NCBI GenBank assembly: GCA_026713345.1
Contig: JAPOOQ010000337.1
Span: 1 to 22,162, forward strand
Length of the DNA: 22,162 bases
Direction: 5' to 3'
DNA from: Gemmatimonadota bacterium
GTDB lineage: Bacteria > Gemmatimonadota > Gemmatimonadetes > Longimicrobiales > Gaopeijiaceae
Every line of letters begins with the position of its first letter. Positions within the stretch are counted from its first letter, which is position 1. This document shows positions 7,316-14,450 of this stretch, in pieces. A program made the translations under genes and the position numbers. The notes under the pieces are model-generated. The model made no database searches, was not told where the DNA came from, and saw only the letters and a program-made list of their open reading frames with translations.

Positions 7316-8256
7316 GGGGTGCCTCCCAGGCGTCGTCTCAGCTCGTCCGCCAGTTCCCGGAAGTGCTCCAGGTTATCCTCGACTACTTCTTCCAGTTGCT
7401 CCAGGGTCTCGATCTGCTGCGCGAGCGTCGGTTCGTCGAGGTCCACTTCCGTCGTATCGGCTCCAGTGCCTCCCGCACCAGCGCCTCCCACTCCGGTCGG
7501 CAGGTTCCTTCTTCCCGCCGCATCCCGCTCCCATGCGCGCATTATGTTCTCGCTCTGCAGGTCAGTCTTGAGCCGATCGATCTCGATGCGCGTTTCATCC
7601 AGCAGCCTGTCCAGCGTTTCAAGGTGGTTTTCAAAGCTTTGGAGCTTGCGCCTGCGCTCCGTGGGCGTGTTTTCCGGAAGCGCCTCCAGGTTGGGCATTG
7701 CCGGCAGCGTCAGCGGCTCCTGCGGCCCCATCTGGTCTTCGACTTCGTCGCGCAAGGTGTTCATCTCGTTGTATTCATCAAGAAGGGCATCCTGGGTTTC
7801 CTCGTCCGCGGCCAGCAGCCGATTGCCCAAGACGAGCCGATAGGACCCGACTATCTGGATCAGTGCTCTTCCGGCGGCATACCAGTCCGCCTCGGCCCTC
7901 CTGAACTCATTCCGGGCCGCTGTTCTTTCTTCCGCCGTGCCCTGCATCTCGGGCCGCAGCCGACTCTTCGCTGCTTCGTCTCCACGCTCGTTCGCCCGCG
8001 CGAACTGGTCAAAGAGGTTTTCCCATCTGGCCGTCACTTCATCCCATGTAGACCTGGTGTCCTGATACACCCGGTATGCCTCCAGGTAGTCGGCGTGGGT
8101 GCTGTCCACGGCCGCGCGCGCAACGTTCTGGGCCTCCAGCGCGCATGGCGCGAACGCGACGACAACGATACACCAAAGTGCCGACCGCCATACGAGCCGG
8201 CCTTTCGATAGCACCGGTGCCGACCAGTCGCCACGGTGACGGGGCGAGACGTCCAC
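7312..8256 (-). CDS. Exported coiled-coil protein, partner of the barrel-like protein
   Basis: The frame has 314 residues. A signal peptide-like hydrophobic segment (about 21-42, WRSALWCIVVVAFAPCALEA) is followed by long, charged, heptad-like helices (about 50-165 and 200-250) and a Gly/Ala-rich linker (255-270). A final helix follows (278-310, LAQQIETLEQLEEVVEDNLE). It has no recognisable catalytic motif, and its only cysteines (29 and 38) lie in the signal segment. Its 3' end overlaps the barrel gene by four bases. The start is uncertain: the GTG at 8256 gives an unusually long 20-residue positively charged stretch before the hydrophobic core, and an in-frame GTG 15 codons later would give a normal signal peptide. 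A periplasmic scaffold or tether is possible but unproven. Confidence 0.7.
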   Translation of the reverse strand: MDVSPRHRGDWSAPVLSKGRLVWRSALWCIVVVAFAPCALEAQNVARAAVDSTHADYLEAYRVYQDTRSTWDEVTARWENLFDQFARANERGDEAAKSRLRPEMQGTAEERTAARNEFRRAEADWYAAGRALIQIVGSYRLVLGNRLLAADEETQDALLDEYNEMNTLRDEVEDQMGPQEPLTLPAMPNLEALPENTPTERRRKLQSFENHLETLDRLLDETRIEIDRLKTDLQSENIMRAWERDAAGRRNLPTGVGGAGAGGTGADTTEVDLDEPTLAQQIETLEQLEEVVEDNLEHFRELADELRRRLGGTP

Positions 8257-8273
8257 GGACTAGCAGTCCATGG
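8253..8273. repeat. Hairpin at the left end of the repeat-like block
   Basis: CCACGGACT and AGTCCATGG flank AGC, giving a nine-base stem with one mismatch and a three-base loop. On the minus strand it overlaps the GTG proposed as the start of the coiled-coil gene, so if formed in RNA it would occlude that start; this is another reason to prefer the downstream GTG. Confidence 0.4.
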
Positions 8274-8406
8274 CCGAAGCCGCCCGAGCACCGAGAGCGG
8301 CGAGGCGCCGGGCTGGCAAGGCGCGATGAAGGGCGAATAGCACCGCTATTGGCCCGAGGAGCAACGCAGAGCGCAGCCTGGGGACGGTCGAATGTAAATC
8401 AAACAT
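8260..8406 (-). other. Possible 48-residue ORF inside the repeat-like block
   Basis: An ATG at 8406 opens a 48-residue frame (begins MFDLHSTVPRLRSALLLG, ends ARAASAMDC) with a short hydrophobic stretch (about 13-26) and many Arg/Ala residues. It stops at TAG four bases before, and in the same frame as, the GTG at 8256. There is no good ribosome binding site, and the GC bias of this DNA keeps frames open by chance. I give it as a possibility only. Confidence 0.15.
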
Positions 8407-8418
8407 GACAGATTGTAA
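8391..8418 (-). promoter_or_regulatory. Possible sigma70-type promoter for the coiled-coil/barrel operon
   Basis: Read on the minus strand, TTACAA (8418-8413) and TACATT (8396-8391) are separated by 16 bases, inside the only AT-rich island of this intergenic region. The transcript would have a leader of about 130 bases. Next to the -35, TGTAA (8414-8418) and TTACA (8427-8431) form an inverted repeat with an eight-base spacer, as an operator would. Confidence 0.3.
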
Positions 8419-8509
8419 TGTTCTCTTTACAGCGTGACCCAGCTGGGCGAAGCGACCAGCGCGGATGCATCGCCGCTCGAATGCCGGGGGGATTTTGTCC
8501 ACGGGCTTG

Positions 8510-9922
8510 CTAGATCCCGTGCTTGTCGATCTTGTACTGGAGCGTCGCCTTCTTGAGCTTCAGCGTTCGGGCGGCTTCCGCCTTGACCCCGCCCGCCCTC
8601 TCCAGGGCCTGTACGATGAGGCGGGCCTCGAACTCGTCGACTGCTCGCGCAAGGTCCAGCTGATCTCCGACCGGACCCGCAAGAGACCTTCGGTCACCCC
8701 CCGTGCCCAGGTTCGCCAGGAAGGGGAGGTCGTCTTCCTGCAGCGATGCGCCCTCCGCAAGGACGAGGGCACGCTCGATCACGTTCTCCAGCTCCCGCAC
8801 GTTGCCGGGCCAGTCGTATTCGACGAGCTGCTTTATGGCCTCGCCGTCGATGGAGGTGACCCGGGAGCGGGTGCGGGCCCGCAACTTCTCGATGAAGTGG
8901 CCGGCAAGCAACGGGATGTCGTCCTTGCGCTCCCTCAGCGGGGGCACAAGCACGGGGAAGACGTGGAGCCGGTAGTACAGATCCTCGCGAAAGCCGTTGC
9001 CGGCCAGGAGGTCTTCGGGGGCCGTGTTCGTTGCAGCCACGATCCGCACGTCCACCGATATGGTCTCCTCTCCGCCCACGCGCTCCAGTTCGCGCTCCTG
9101 CAACACGCGCAGCAACCGCACCTGGGTGCCGTGCGAGACCGTGGAGATCTCGTCGAGGAACAGCGTTCCGCCGTCGGCGAGCTCGAAGCGGCCCCGCCTG
9201 CGCTTCCTCGCGTCCGTAAATGCCCCGGCCTCGTGGCCGAAGAGCTCCGAATCGAGGAGTCCCTCGGGCATCGCGCCGCAGTTCACCCGAATGAACGGTC
9301 CGCCGTGGCGGCCGGAACGGGCGTGGATCGCGCGGGCGACCAGTTCCTTGCCCGTGCCTGATTCGCCGTAGATCATCGCCGTGGAGTCGGAACGCGCGAC
9401 CCGCTCGACCAGCCGCTTGACCTGCCTGATGCCATCGGACTCTCCCACCATCTCCCCGTAGGGAACGGGCGGCTCATCCCCGGCCTGGCTGCGGAGGTAG
9501 GTGTTCTTGACGCGCAGCGCGAGGTTCTCCTGCTGCAGCTCAAGCCGTGCCCGGCGCTCACGCAGGATGCGGTCCACCTTGATCGCGAACTCTTCCGACG
9601 AGAAGGGCTTGGTGATGAAGTCGCACGCGCCCATCTTCATCGCCTCTACGGCCTTCTCGACCGTGCCGTACCCGGTGATCACAAGGACCTCCGTCTCCGG
9701 CGAGGAGCCCTTCACCTCTTCCAGGACCTTCATGCCGTCCACCCGGGCCATCTTCAGGTCGGTGATGACCAGGTCCGCCCCTTCGTCCTCCAGCAGCCGG
9801 AGTCCCTGGTCGCCGCCCTCGGCGGATCGGGTGCTGTGCCCCCGGCGGCGCATCAGGAGCTCGAGCCCCTCGCGCATCGTGTCGTTGTCGTCGATGATGA
9901 GGATCTGACCGGAAGGGTTCAT
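8510..9922 (-). CDS. NtrC-family sigma54-dependent response regulator
   Basis: This 470-residue transcription activator has three domains. The receiver (about 5-120) has D11/D12, phospho-acceptor D55 (VITDLKMA) and K105. The AAA+ sigma54-interaction domain (about 155-385) carries Walker A GESGTGKE (186-193), Walker B GGTLFLDEIS (251-260), FREDLYYRL (311-319) and WPGNVRELEN (371-380). A C-terminal Fis-type helix-turn-helix follows (about 445-470). The sigma54-contact loop reads GAFTDA (233-238) where GAFTGA is most common. The ATG at 9922 has GAAGGA nine bases upstream and overlaps the kinase stop in ATGA. It should drive sigma54 promoters in response to the partner kinase; I found no convincing sigma54 site in the window, so its targets are probably elsewhere. 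Confidence 0.93.
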   Translation of the reverse strand: MNPSGQILIIDDNDTMREGLELLMRRRGHSTRSAEGGDQGLRLLEDEGADLVITDLKMARVDGMKVLEEVKGSSPETEVLVITGYGTVEKAVEAMKMGACDFITKPFSSEEFAIKVDRILRERRARLELQQENLALRVKNTYLRSQAGDEPPVPYGEMVGESDGIRQVKRLVERVARSDSTAMIYGESGTGKELVARAIHARSGRHGGPFIRVNCGAMPEGLLDSELFGHEAGAFTDARKRRRGRFELADGGTLFLDEISTVSHGTQVRLLRVLQERELERVGGEETISVDVRIVAATNTAPEDLLAGNGFREDLYYRLHVFPVLVPPLRERKDDIPLLAGHFIEKLRARTRSRVTSIDGEAIKQLVEYDWPGNVRELENVIERALVLAEGASLQEDDLPFLANLGTGGDRRSLAGPVGDQLDLARAVDEFEARLIVQALERAGGVKAEAARTLKLKKATLQYKIDKHGI

Positions 9923-11418
9923 CGCTTCGAGTCCTTCGGTGTCGCCGACTCGGACCCTCCTCCTGAGGGCAGACTGTCGGGGCTGTTCAAGTATAGGTGG
10001 AATTCCGCCCCCTCCCCACCTCCCCCACCGCCGTCGCCCGCGGGATCGGCCAGCACCACCCGGCCCCCGTTCCCCTCCACCAATTGCTTGACGATCGCCA
10101 GCCCGAGTCCCGCGCCCTGCTCCTTGTCGCCCACGAAGGGCTCGAAGATGCGGTCGCGGAGATCCGGGGCGATGCCGGGGCCGTCGTCGCGCACCGCAAT
10201 CCGGACCTCGCCGTGCACCGTGCGCCCCTCCACCCAAACCCGGCTTCCCGCCTGCGACGCGTTGCGAATCAGGTTCAGCACCGCCCGCTTCACCTGCAGG
10301 GGATCCGCGATCGCCACGATCGGCTCCTCCGGGAAGTCCAGCTCCAGGGTGCCGCCGCTCTTCTCGAACTCCACCTGCACAAGACTGGCGGCCTCCTCCA
10401 CCGGGATCCGCACATCGTGCAGCCTGGGCTCCGATCGATCCGGCCGTGCGAACCCGAGGAACTCGTCAATGATCCCGTTCAGGCCGACGACCTCTTTCCG
10501 GACCCTGCCGAGGATCCGGCGCCGCTCTTCCACATCGTCCGTGTCCTGCGCCGCCGCCGCAAATAGCTCGAGCCCTCCCAGGGGGTTGCGGATCTCATGC
10601 GCCACCTGTGACAGCATGCGCCGCAACTGCTCGTCGCGCCGCTGGATCCCCGACCTCATCCGCTCCATGGCGCGCGCCAGCCGCCCCAGTTCGTCCTCGC
10701 CGTCCAGCTTGATTGGCCGGTCCATCCAGCCGCGCTGGATGCGCAGGGCGGCCCGGCTCAGGGTCTCGAGGCGGGCGACGATCCCTCCGGCGAGACGCCA
10801 CCCGATGAGCCCGGCAACGATGGCCGCAATGGCAGACAACATCAGGATCCGCCGGAAGAGCGCGTTGAGGGGCCGCAGGTAGTCGGCAGGAATCAGCACT
10901 CCCAGGAACGTGTTCGGCGACGCCGGCAACCTTGCGAACCCATACTTGTAGGGATCTCCGCCTTCATAGAAGAGTTCGGTCACGGCCCTGCCGTCCTCCG
11001 ATTCCGAGGCCAGGGGCAGTTCGTCGAAGATGAACGGCTGCACGAAATCGAACTCCTCGCCGAATTGCACGAGTTCGGGCGACTCCGAACTGACCAAAAC
11101 GGTCGCGTCCGGGCCGCCGGGGCTCCAACGGAAGATGTCCGCGCGCTCCACATGCCCCTCCTGCTTGAGATACCGGAGAATCTCCTGGTATTCCCGGTAG
11201 TTCTCGGATAGCGACTCGTAGCCGGGTCTGACGTCGGCCAGGTATCGCTCGGCTTCCGTGAACTCGTGGGCCGCCACCCCGGCCACGTCCAGGAGTGCCT
11301 TGTCCATCTGCTCTTCCAGGCTCCGATGTGCCCCGCTCCACGCCAACCACCCTCCCAGCGCCGTGATCAGTACCGCGAAGACTACGAACAGCAGAGTGAA
11401 CCGGTTCCGGAGGCTCAA
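9919..11418 (-). CDS. Membrane sensor histidine kinase (NtrB/AtoS-like), partner of the sigma54 regulator
   Basis: The protein has 499 residues. A first membrane helix (about 6-27) is followed by an extracytoplasmic sensor domain (about 28-187, acidic, with no Cys), a second helix (about 191-214), and a HAMP linker (about 212-262). The kinase core has the H box VAHEIRNPLGG with H274, the N box with N386 (LNLIRNAS), DDGPG (411-415) and GAGLGLAIVKQL (435-446). The C-terminus has a Gly-rich insertion (462-470). It should autophosphorylate on H274 and pass phosphate to D55 of the regulator encoded immediately downstream with a four-base overlap. The start is TTG at 11418, with GGGGAG seven bases upstream. 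The ligand is unknown; the lipoprotein gene 16 bases upstream may belong to the same signalling unit. Confidence 0.93.
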   Translation of the reverse strand: MSLRNRFTLLFVVFAVLITALGGWLAWSGAHRSLEEQMDKALLDVAGVAAHEFTEAERYLADVRPGYESLSENYREYQEILRYLKQEGHVERADIFRWSPGGPDATVLVSSESPELVQFGEEFDFVQPFIFDELPLASESEDGRAVTELFYEGGDPYKYGFARLPASPNTFLGVLIPADYLRPLNALFRRILMLSAIAAIVAGLIGWRLAGGIVARLETLSRAALRIQRGWMDRPIKLDGEDELGRLARAMERMRSGIQRRDEQLRRMLSQVAHEIRNPLGGLELFAAAAQDTDDVEERRRILGRVRKEVVGLNGIIDEFLGFARPDRSEPRLHDVRIPVEEAASLVQVEFEKSGGTLELDFPEEPIVAIADPLQVKRAVLNLIRNASQAGSRVWVEGRTVHGEVRIAVRDDGPGIAPDLRDRIFEPFVGDKEQGAGLGLAIVKQLVEGNGGRVVLADPAGDGGGGGGEGAEFHLYLNSPDSLPSGGGSESATPKDSKR

Positions 11419-11434
11419 CGTCGAGCTCCCCGCT

Positions 11435-12457
11435 TCAGGTGCCGCATGGGACCGCCTCGGTGGGCAGCTTCAAGGGGACAATGGGCTCCGGCGCTCTCGG
11501 AACGACGACGACGTGAATGGGCCGAACCGTGCGCCGCGCCGGTGCGCAGAAATCCCCTGGCGTGCGCTCGACCCATTCCACCCGGGTGCCGGCGTCGATC
11601 GCTAAAACGCGCCGGACCTCCACCGAGTCACCGACCTCCTCTCTCACGCCGACGGCGACCACGAGCACCATTTCGCTTTCCCAGTCGACCACGGGCACGG
11701 GCACGTCCCTGTCGCCAACGTGCGAACCCCACCAATCGCTGAAGTCCTCGGGGCTCATCGTCCTGCCAGGGCCATCCGATGATCGAAAGGTCACCAGCGA
11801 ATCCAGCCCCGAACCCGTTTCCGTACCGCGTTCGAGTGTCGCGAAGGGCAGGCTGCCCGCATACCTGGACACGAAATCCGATCCCACCGTGCTGTTGCGG
11901 ACGAAGATGGCCGCCTGAATCACCCGGCTGGCCGCGACATCGGGACCGGACCCGCGCGTCGTGAGGTTTGCCAGGCTGCCTTCCGCGCAGCGCGTCCATT
12001 GGCGTTCCTCCCTGTCCGCCTCGTCGTACATTCGAACCGTGACACGGCTCATTCCGGATCGGCACTCGGGATCCCGGACCTCGTCCAGCGCCGGGAATCG
12101 GATCAGCCTGAACCCCTCGTCGTCGTTCAGCTTCTGGATGAGTGACGCGTACAGCGAGGCGTACTCGAACGGGAGCCCCGGGTTGGGCTCCAGGTGCTCC
12201 TCGCCCACGGTACCCCGGTAGCCGATCTCCTCGAAGACCCTCCAGGCACCGTCCGACCGCCAGGTGATTACCTGCTGCAGCGAACCCGCGCCCAGGTAGA
12301 GGGGGCTCTCGACGGTGACCCGGATCTCCCCGGACTGTCCGAAGCGCAGTGGTCCGTTGGGAGGCATCACGTCGCAGGCGGCGACAATCACGACCGAGGC
12401 GGCCGCGCACCACCAGCGGGCGCTACCTCCCCGGAATCGTCTCAAGTATCTTGGCAT
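11435..12457 (-). CDS. Lipoprotein with a PrcB-like C-terminal domain
   Basis: This protein has 340 residues from the ATG at 12457. The signal peptide ends in a lipobox, VVIVAAC, with lipidated C28 followed by Asp; in E. coli an Asp at +2 retains lipoproteins at the inner membrane. The C-terminal about 100 residues (PVVDWESEMVLVVAVG, then a strand-rich segment, PGDFCAPARRTVRPIHVVVVPR in two parts) look like the PrcB_C domain, named for a protease-complex subunit; this is a family resemblance, not a proven match. I chose 12457 because GAGAGG lies eight bases upstream; an ATG at 12463 is possible. It is 16 bases before the histidine kinase and probably co-transcribed, so it could feed the sensor. 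Its 5' end is head-to-head with pyrE. Confidence 0.75.
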   Translation of the reverse strand: MPRYLRRFRGGSARWWCAAASVVIVAACDVMPPNGPLRFGQSGEIRVTVESPLYLGAGSLQQVITWRSDGAWRVFEEIGYRGTVGEEHLEPNPGLPFEYASLYASLIQKLNDDEGFRLIRFPALDEVRDPECRSGMSRVTVRMYDEADREERQWTRCAEGSLANLTTRGSGPDVAASRVIQAAIFVRNSTVGSDFVSRYAGSLPFATLERGTETGSGLDSLVTFRSSDGPGRTMSPEDFSDWWGSHVGDRDVPVPVVDWESEMVLVVAVGVREEVGDSVEVRRVLAIDAGTRVEWVERTPGDFCAPARRTVRPIHVVVVPRAPEPIVPLKLPTEAVPCGT

Positions 12458-12461
12458 ACAC

Positions 12462-13004
12462 ATGTCCTCTCTGTCCCTTCTCCGCCAGCTCCTCCGCAAC
12501 CGCAGCGTCAAGTCCGGTGACTTTACACTCGCGAGTGGCCGCCGTTCACGCTACTACATCGACGCCCGACTCACGACGATGTGCGGCGAGGGGCAGGTGC
12601 TGGTCGGCGAGGTGTGTTGGCAGGTGATCGAGGAAGCCGGCTGGAAGGCGGAGTTCGTGGGCGGGATGACACTGGGCGCCGATCCGGTCGCGTACGCGAT
12701 CGCGAACCACGCCACCCGCCAGGGCCGACGCCTCGACGCGTTCACCGTGCGCAAGCGGCCCAAGGGGCACGGCACGGGAAGACAGATCGAAGGTGGCCTG
12801 CCGTCCGGGGCGCGGGTGATCGTCGTGGATGATACGGTAACGACGGGGGGTAGCCTGCTTGCCGCCGTCGAGGTCATCGCTCGTCACGGGCCCGCGATCG
12901 CGGGCGTGCTGGCGCTGGTGGACCGCGAAGAAGGGGGCGGAGAGCGCGTTGTCGAAGCCGGCCACGACTACCGCGCCGTCTTCACGGGCAGGGATCTCCG
13001 CTGA
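12462..13004 (+). CDS. pyrE: Orotate phosphoribosyltransferase
   Basis: This enzyme joins orotate to PRPP to form OMP, step five of pyrimidine synthesis, in the cytosol. The 180-residue protein has SVKSGDFTLASGRRSRYYIDAR (15-36, in two parts; the OPRT N-terminal signature), RKRPKGHGTGR (97-107, the catalytic flexible loop) and VIVVDDTVTTGGS (119-131, the PRPP-binding loop). The ATG at 12462 matches the family N-terminus. No Shine-Dalgarno precedes it, and the start lies four bases from that of the divergent lipoprotein gene, so its promoter must sit inside that coding sequence. It converges with dnaN over a 50-bp gap with a hairpin. Confidence 0.95.
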   Translation: MSSLSLLRQLLRNRSVKSGDFTLASGRRSRYYIDARLTTMCGEGQVLVGEVCWQVIEEAGWKAEFVGGMTLGADPVAYAIANHATRQGRRLDAFTVRKRPKGHGTGRQIEGGLPSGARVIVVDDTVTTGGSLLAAVEVIARHGPAIAGVLALVDREEGGGERVVEAGHDYRAVFTGRDLR

Positions 13005-13028
13005 GCCGGTCGCACACCCGGCCGCATC

Positions 13029-13059
13029 ACTGACCCTCCCGGCGCCCCGGGAAGTCAGT
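13029..13059. terminator. Hairpin between convergent pyrE and dnaN
   Basis: ACTGAC (13029-13034) pairs with GTCAGT (13054-13059), enclosing a second stem CCCGG (13038-13042) with CCGGG (13047-13051) and a four-base loop. It sits exactly between the two convergent genes and overlaps the dnaN stop codon. There is no U-run on either strand, so it may slow polymerase or protect 3' ends rather than act as a strong intrinsic terminator. Confidence 0.45.
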
Positions 13060-14158
13060 CCACCAGACGCAGGGGCATGATCAGGCACAGGTATTCCATG
13101 TCGCCGTCGACGGGCTCGATGGTCGTCGCCCGCTCCGCGGTCTTGAAGCTCAACTTGACCTCCTCGGTCGGCATCCTGCCCAGCACTTCGAGGAGATAGT
13201 TGGCGTTGAAGCCGATCTCGATGCCGTCGCCCTGGTAGTCCAGTTCGACTTCATCGTGGGCCTCGCCCAGATCCGGGGTCATCGCATCCAGATGAACCCG
13301 GTCGTTCTCGAACGCGAGCTTGACCCGTCGCGTCGACGCGCTGGCCACCACCGCGATCCGCCGCACCGCAGCCTCCATCGCGGTCCGGCTCACCTGCGCC
13401 GTCCTGTCGTTGTCCTTGGGAATCACCTGGTCGTAGTTGGGATACTTCCCCTCGATGAGGCGCGTGTAGACTTCCTGCGAGTCGGAGCAGAACCCCAGAT
13501 GATTCCCGCCCCGCGCGACGGTGAGCTCCCCGTCGCCGGCGAAGATGCGCGCCACCTGGGCGAGCGCGGCGGGCGGCACGATCAGATCCGCCCTCCTTCC
13601 CCCGGTCGACTCCACCTTCACCGCCGTCCGCGCGAGACGGTGGCCATTGGTAGCCACCATGCTCATGCGGCCATCGTCGAGCTCCCAGAGAACGCCGTTG
13701 AGGATCGGACGGCTCTCCTCCTGCGAGACCGCAAACGAGGTGGTGTTGATGAGCGTGTGCAGGGACTTCTCCGGAACCTTCCACCCCTCCTCGAACTCGA
13801 TCGCCGGCAACTCGGGGAATTCTTCGCTGGGGAGTCCGTTGAGCTTGATACGGCTGTACCCGCAGTCGATCTCGACCTGGTGCCCCCGGATGTGGAGGTC
13901 CACCGGCTCGTCGGGGAGCTCCCGGGTGAGTTCCTGCAGCTTCCTTCCCGGAATCGTGATTGAGCCGCCCTCGACGATCTGCGCCGGCACCTTGATCCGG
14001 ATCCAGACATCGAGGTCGGTCCCGCTGATCCAAAGCGCGTCGCCTTCCGTTTCCAGGAGCACGTTGGAGAGGACGGGCAGCGTCGTACGGGTGGGAATGC
14101 TGGCGGAAACCGCGCCGAGGCCGTTGTGAAGATTCTGGCGTGTGATCGTGAGTTTCAT
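13055..14158 (-). CDS. dnaN: DNA polymerase III beta subunit (sliding clamp)
   Basis: This 367-residue clamp dimerises around DNA and tethers replicative polymerase. Family landmarks are MKLTITRQNLHNGL at the start, LPVLSNVLLE (27-36), the FPELP segment, RPILNGVLWE followed by MVATNGHRLA, KYPNYDQVIP, and the C-terminal YLCLIMPLRLVD (the MP[LM]R ending of the peptide-binding pocket). Length equals the usual 365-380. It lies downstream of dnaA in the same direction but is separated by the 315-bp putative origin, so it may have its own promoter there. No clear Shine-Dalgarno precedes the ATG; its place is taken by GC-rich hairpins. Confidence 0.97.
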   Translation of the reverse strand: MKLTITRQNLHNGLGAVSASIPTRTTLPVLSNVLLETEGDALWISGTDLDVWIRIKVPAQIVEGGSITIPGRKLQELTRELPDEPVDLHIRGHQVEIDCGYSRIKLNGLPSEEFPELPAIEFEEGWKVPEKSLHTLINTTSFAVSQEESRPILNGVLWELDDGRMSMVATNGHRLARTAVKVESTGGRRADLIVPPAALAQVARIFAGDGELTVARGGNHLGFCSDSQEVYTRLIEGKYPNYDQVIPKDNDRTAQVSRTAMEAAVRRIAVVASASTRRVKLAFENDRVHLDAMTPDLGEAHDEVELDYQGDGIEIGFNANYLLEVLGRMPTEEVKLSFKTAERATTIEPVDGDMEYLCLIMPLRLVD

Positions 14159-14167
14159 AATGGCTCT

Positions 14168-14217
14168 GCCGGGGGCAAGCCCGGCGACGGGGGGAATTCC
14201 ACGGACCCCGGGGGTCC
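14168..14217. repeat. Two GC-rich hairpins just upstream of dnaN
   Basis: GCCGGG (14168-14173) pairs with CCCGGC (14180-14185), and GGACCCC (14203-14209) pairs with GGGGTCC (14211-14217) around a single G. They lie 10 to 60 bases before the dnaN start, in its leader. They could attenuate dnaA read-through or regulate dnaN translation; there is no adjoining U-run. Confidence 0.45.
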
Positions 14218-14341
14218 CCTTAAGAATTAGTAACAGGTAAAGAGAAGATCGTCATCATAGGGCCTGTGCAAAGATGGAATCAGACCACTGGAAGCACCCG
14301 CAAGAGCAGCAGGGAGAGGTGGTAAGCAGGAATCTGCGCCC

Positions 14342-14440
14342 TGTGGAAAAACCGTGAAGTACGACTCCTCTACCGACACAGGGGACCCGGTCCGTGGAAA
14401 ACAGATGGTTTTCGGGGTGTTATCAACGCGGTTTTCCACA
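14342..14440. promoter_or_regulatory. Cluster of DnaA-box-like sites
   Basis: Against TTATCCACA, four nonamers score well. They are TTTTCCACA at 14432-14440 (plus) and 14342-14350 (minus), TTTTCCACG at 14393-14401 (minus), and TTATCAACG at 14420-14428 (plus). The first two match 8 of 9 bases and the others 7 of 9. The T at position 3 recurs in three sites, suggesting a lineage-specific consensus. An inverted repeat GAAAAC-AGATG-GTTTTC (14397-14413) overlaps the third. Confidence 0.7.
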
Positions 14441-14450
14441 GGGGACCCGG
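14377..14450 (+). repeat. Exact 14-bp direct repeat in the putative origin
   Basis: CACAGGGGACCCGG occurs at 14377-14390 and again at 14437-14450, sixty bases apart. The second copy starts inside a DnaA-box-like nonamer (shared CACA); the first is followed two bases later by another on the opposite strand. The shared GGGGACC core resembles the palindrome near dnaN. Confidence 0.8.

Larger units (their letters stand above)
8251..8512. repeat. Candidate intergenic repeat-like block with related ends
   Basis: The block between the coiled-coil gene and the response regulator is framed by similar sequences: GTCCACGGACTAGCA (8251-8265) and GTCCACGGGCTTGCTA (8497-8512). It also begins CTAGCAGTCCATGG (8260-8273), and the reverse complement of its other end reads CTAGCAAGCCCGTGG (8499-8513), an imperfect terminal inverted repeat. 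Inside are a hairpin (AATAGC-ACC-GCTATT) and an AT-rich island. This could be a small non-autonomous element or a chance arrangement around a promoter; only copy number in the genome can decide. Confidence 0.35.

Noticed and set aside
9923..10237. N-terminal extension of the response regulator by 105 residues
   Set aside because: It is the kinase gene in another frame; the receiver domain starts directly after MNPSGQ and the ATG has a ribosome binding site.
14266..14274. TGTGCAAAG as a further DnaA box
   Set aside because: Only about six of nine bases agree with the consensus, which is near chance.
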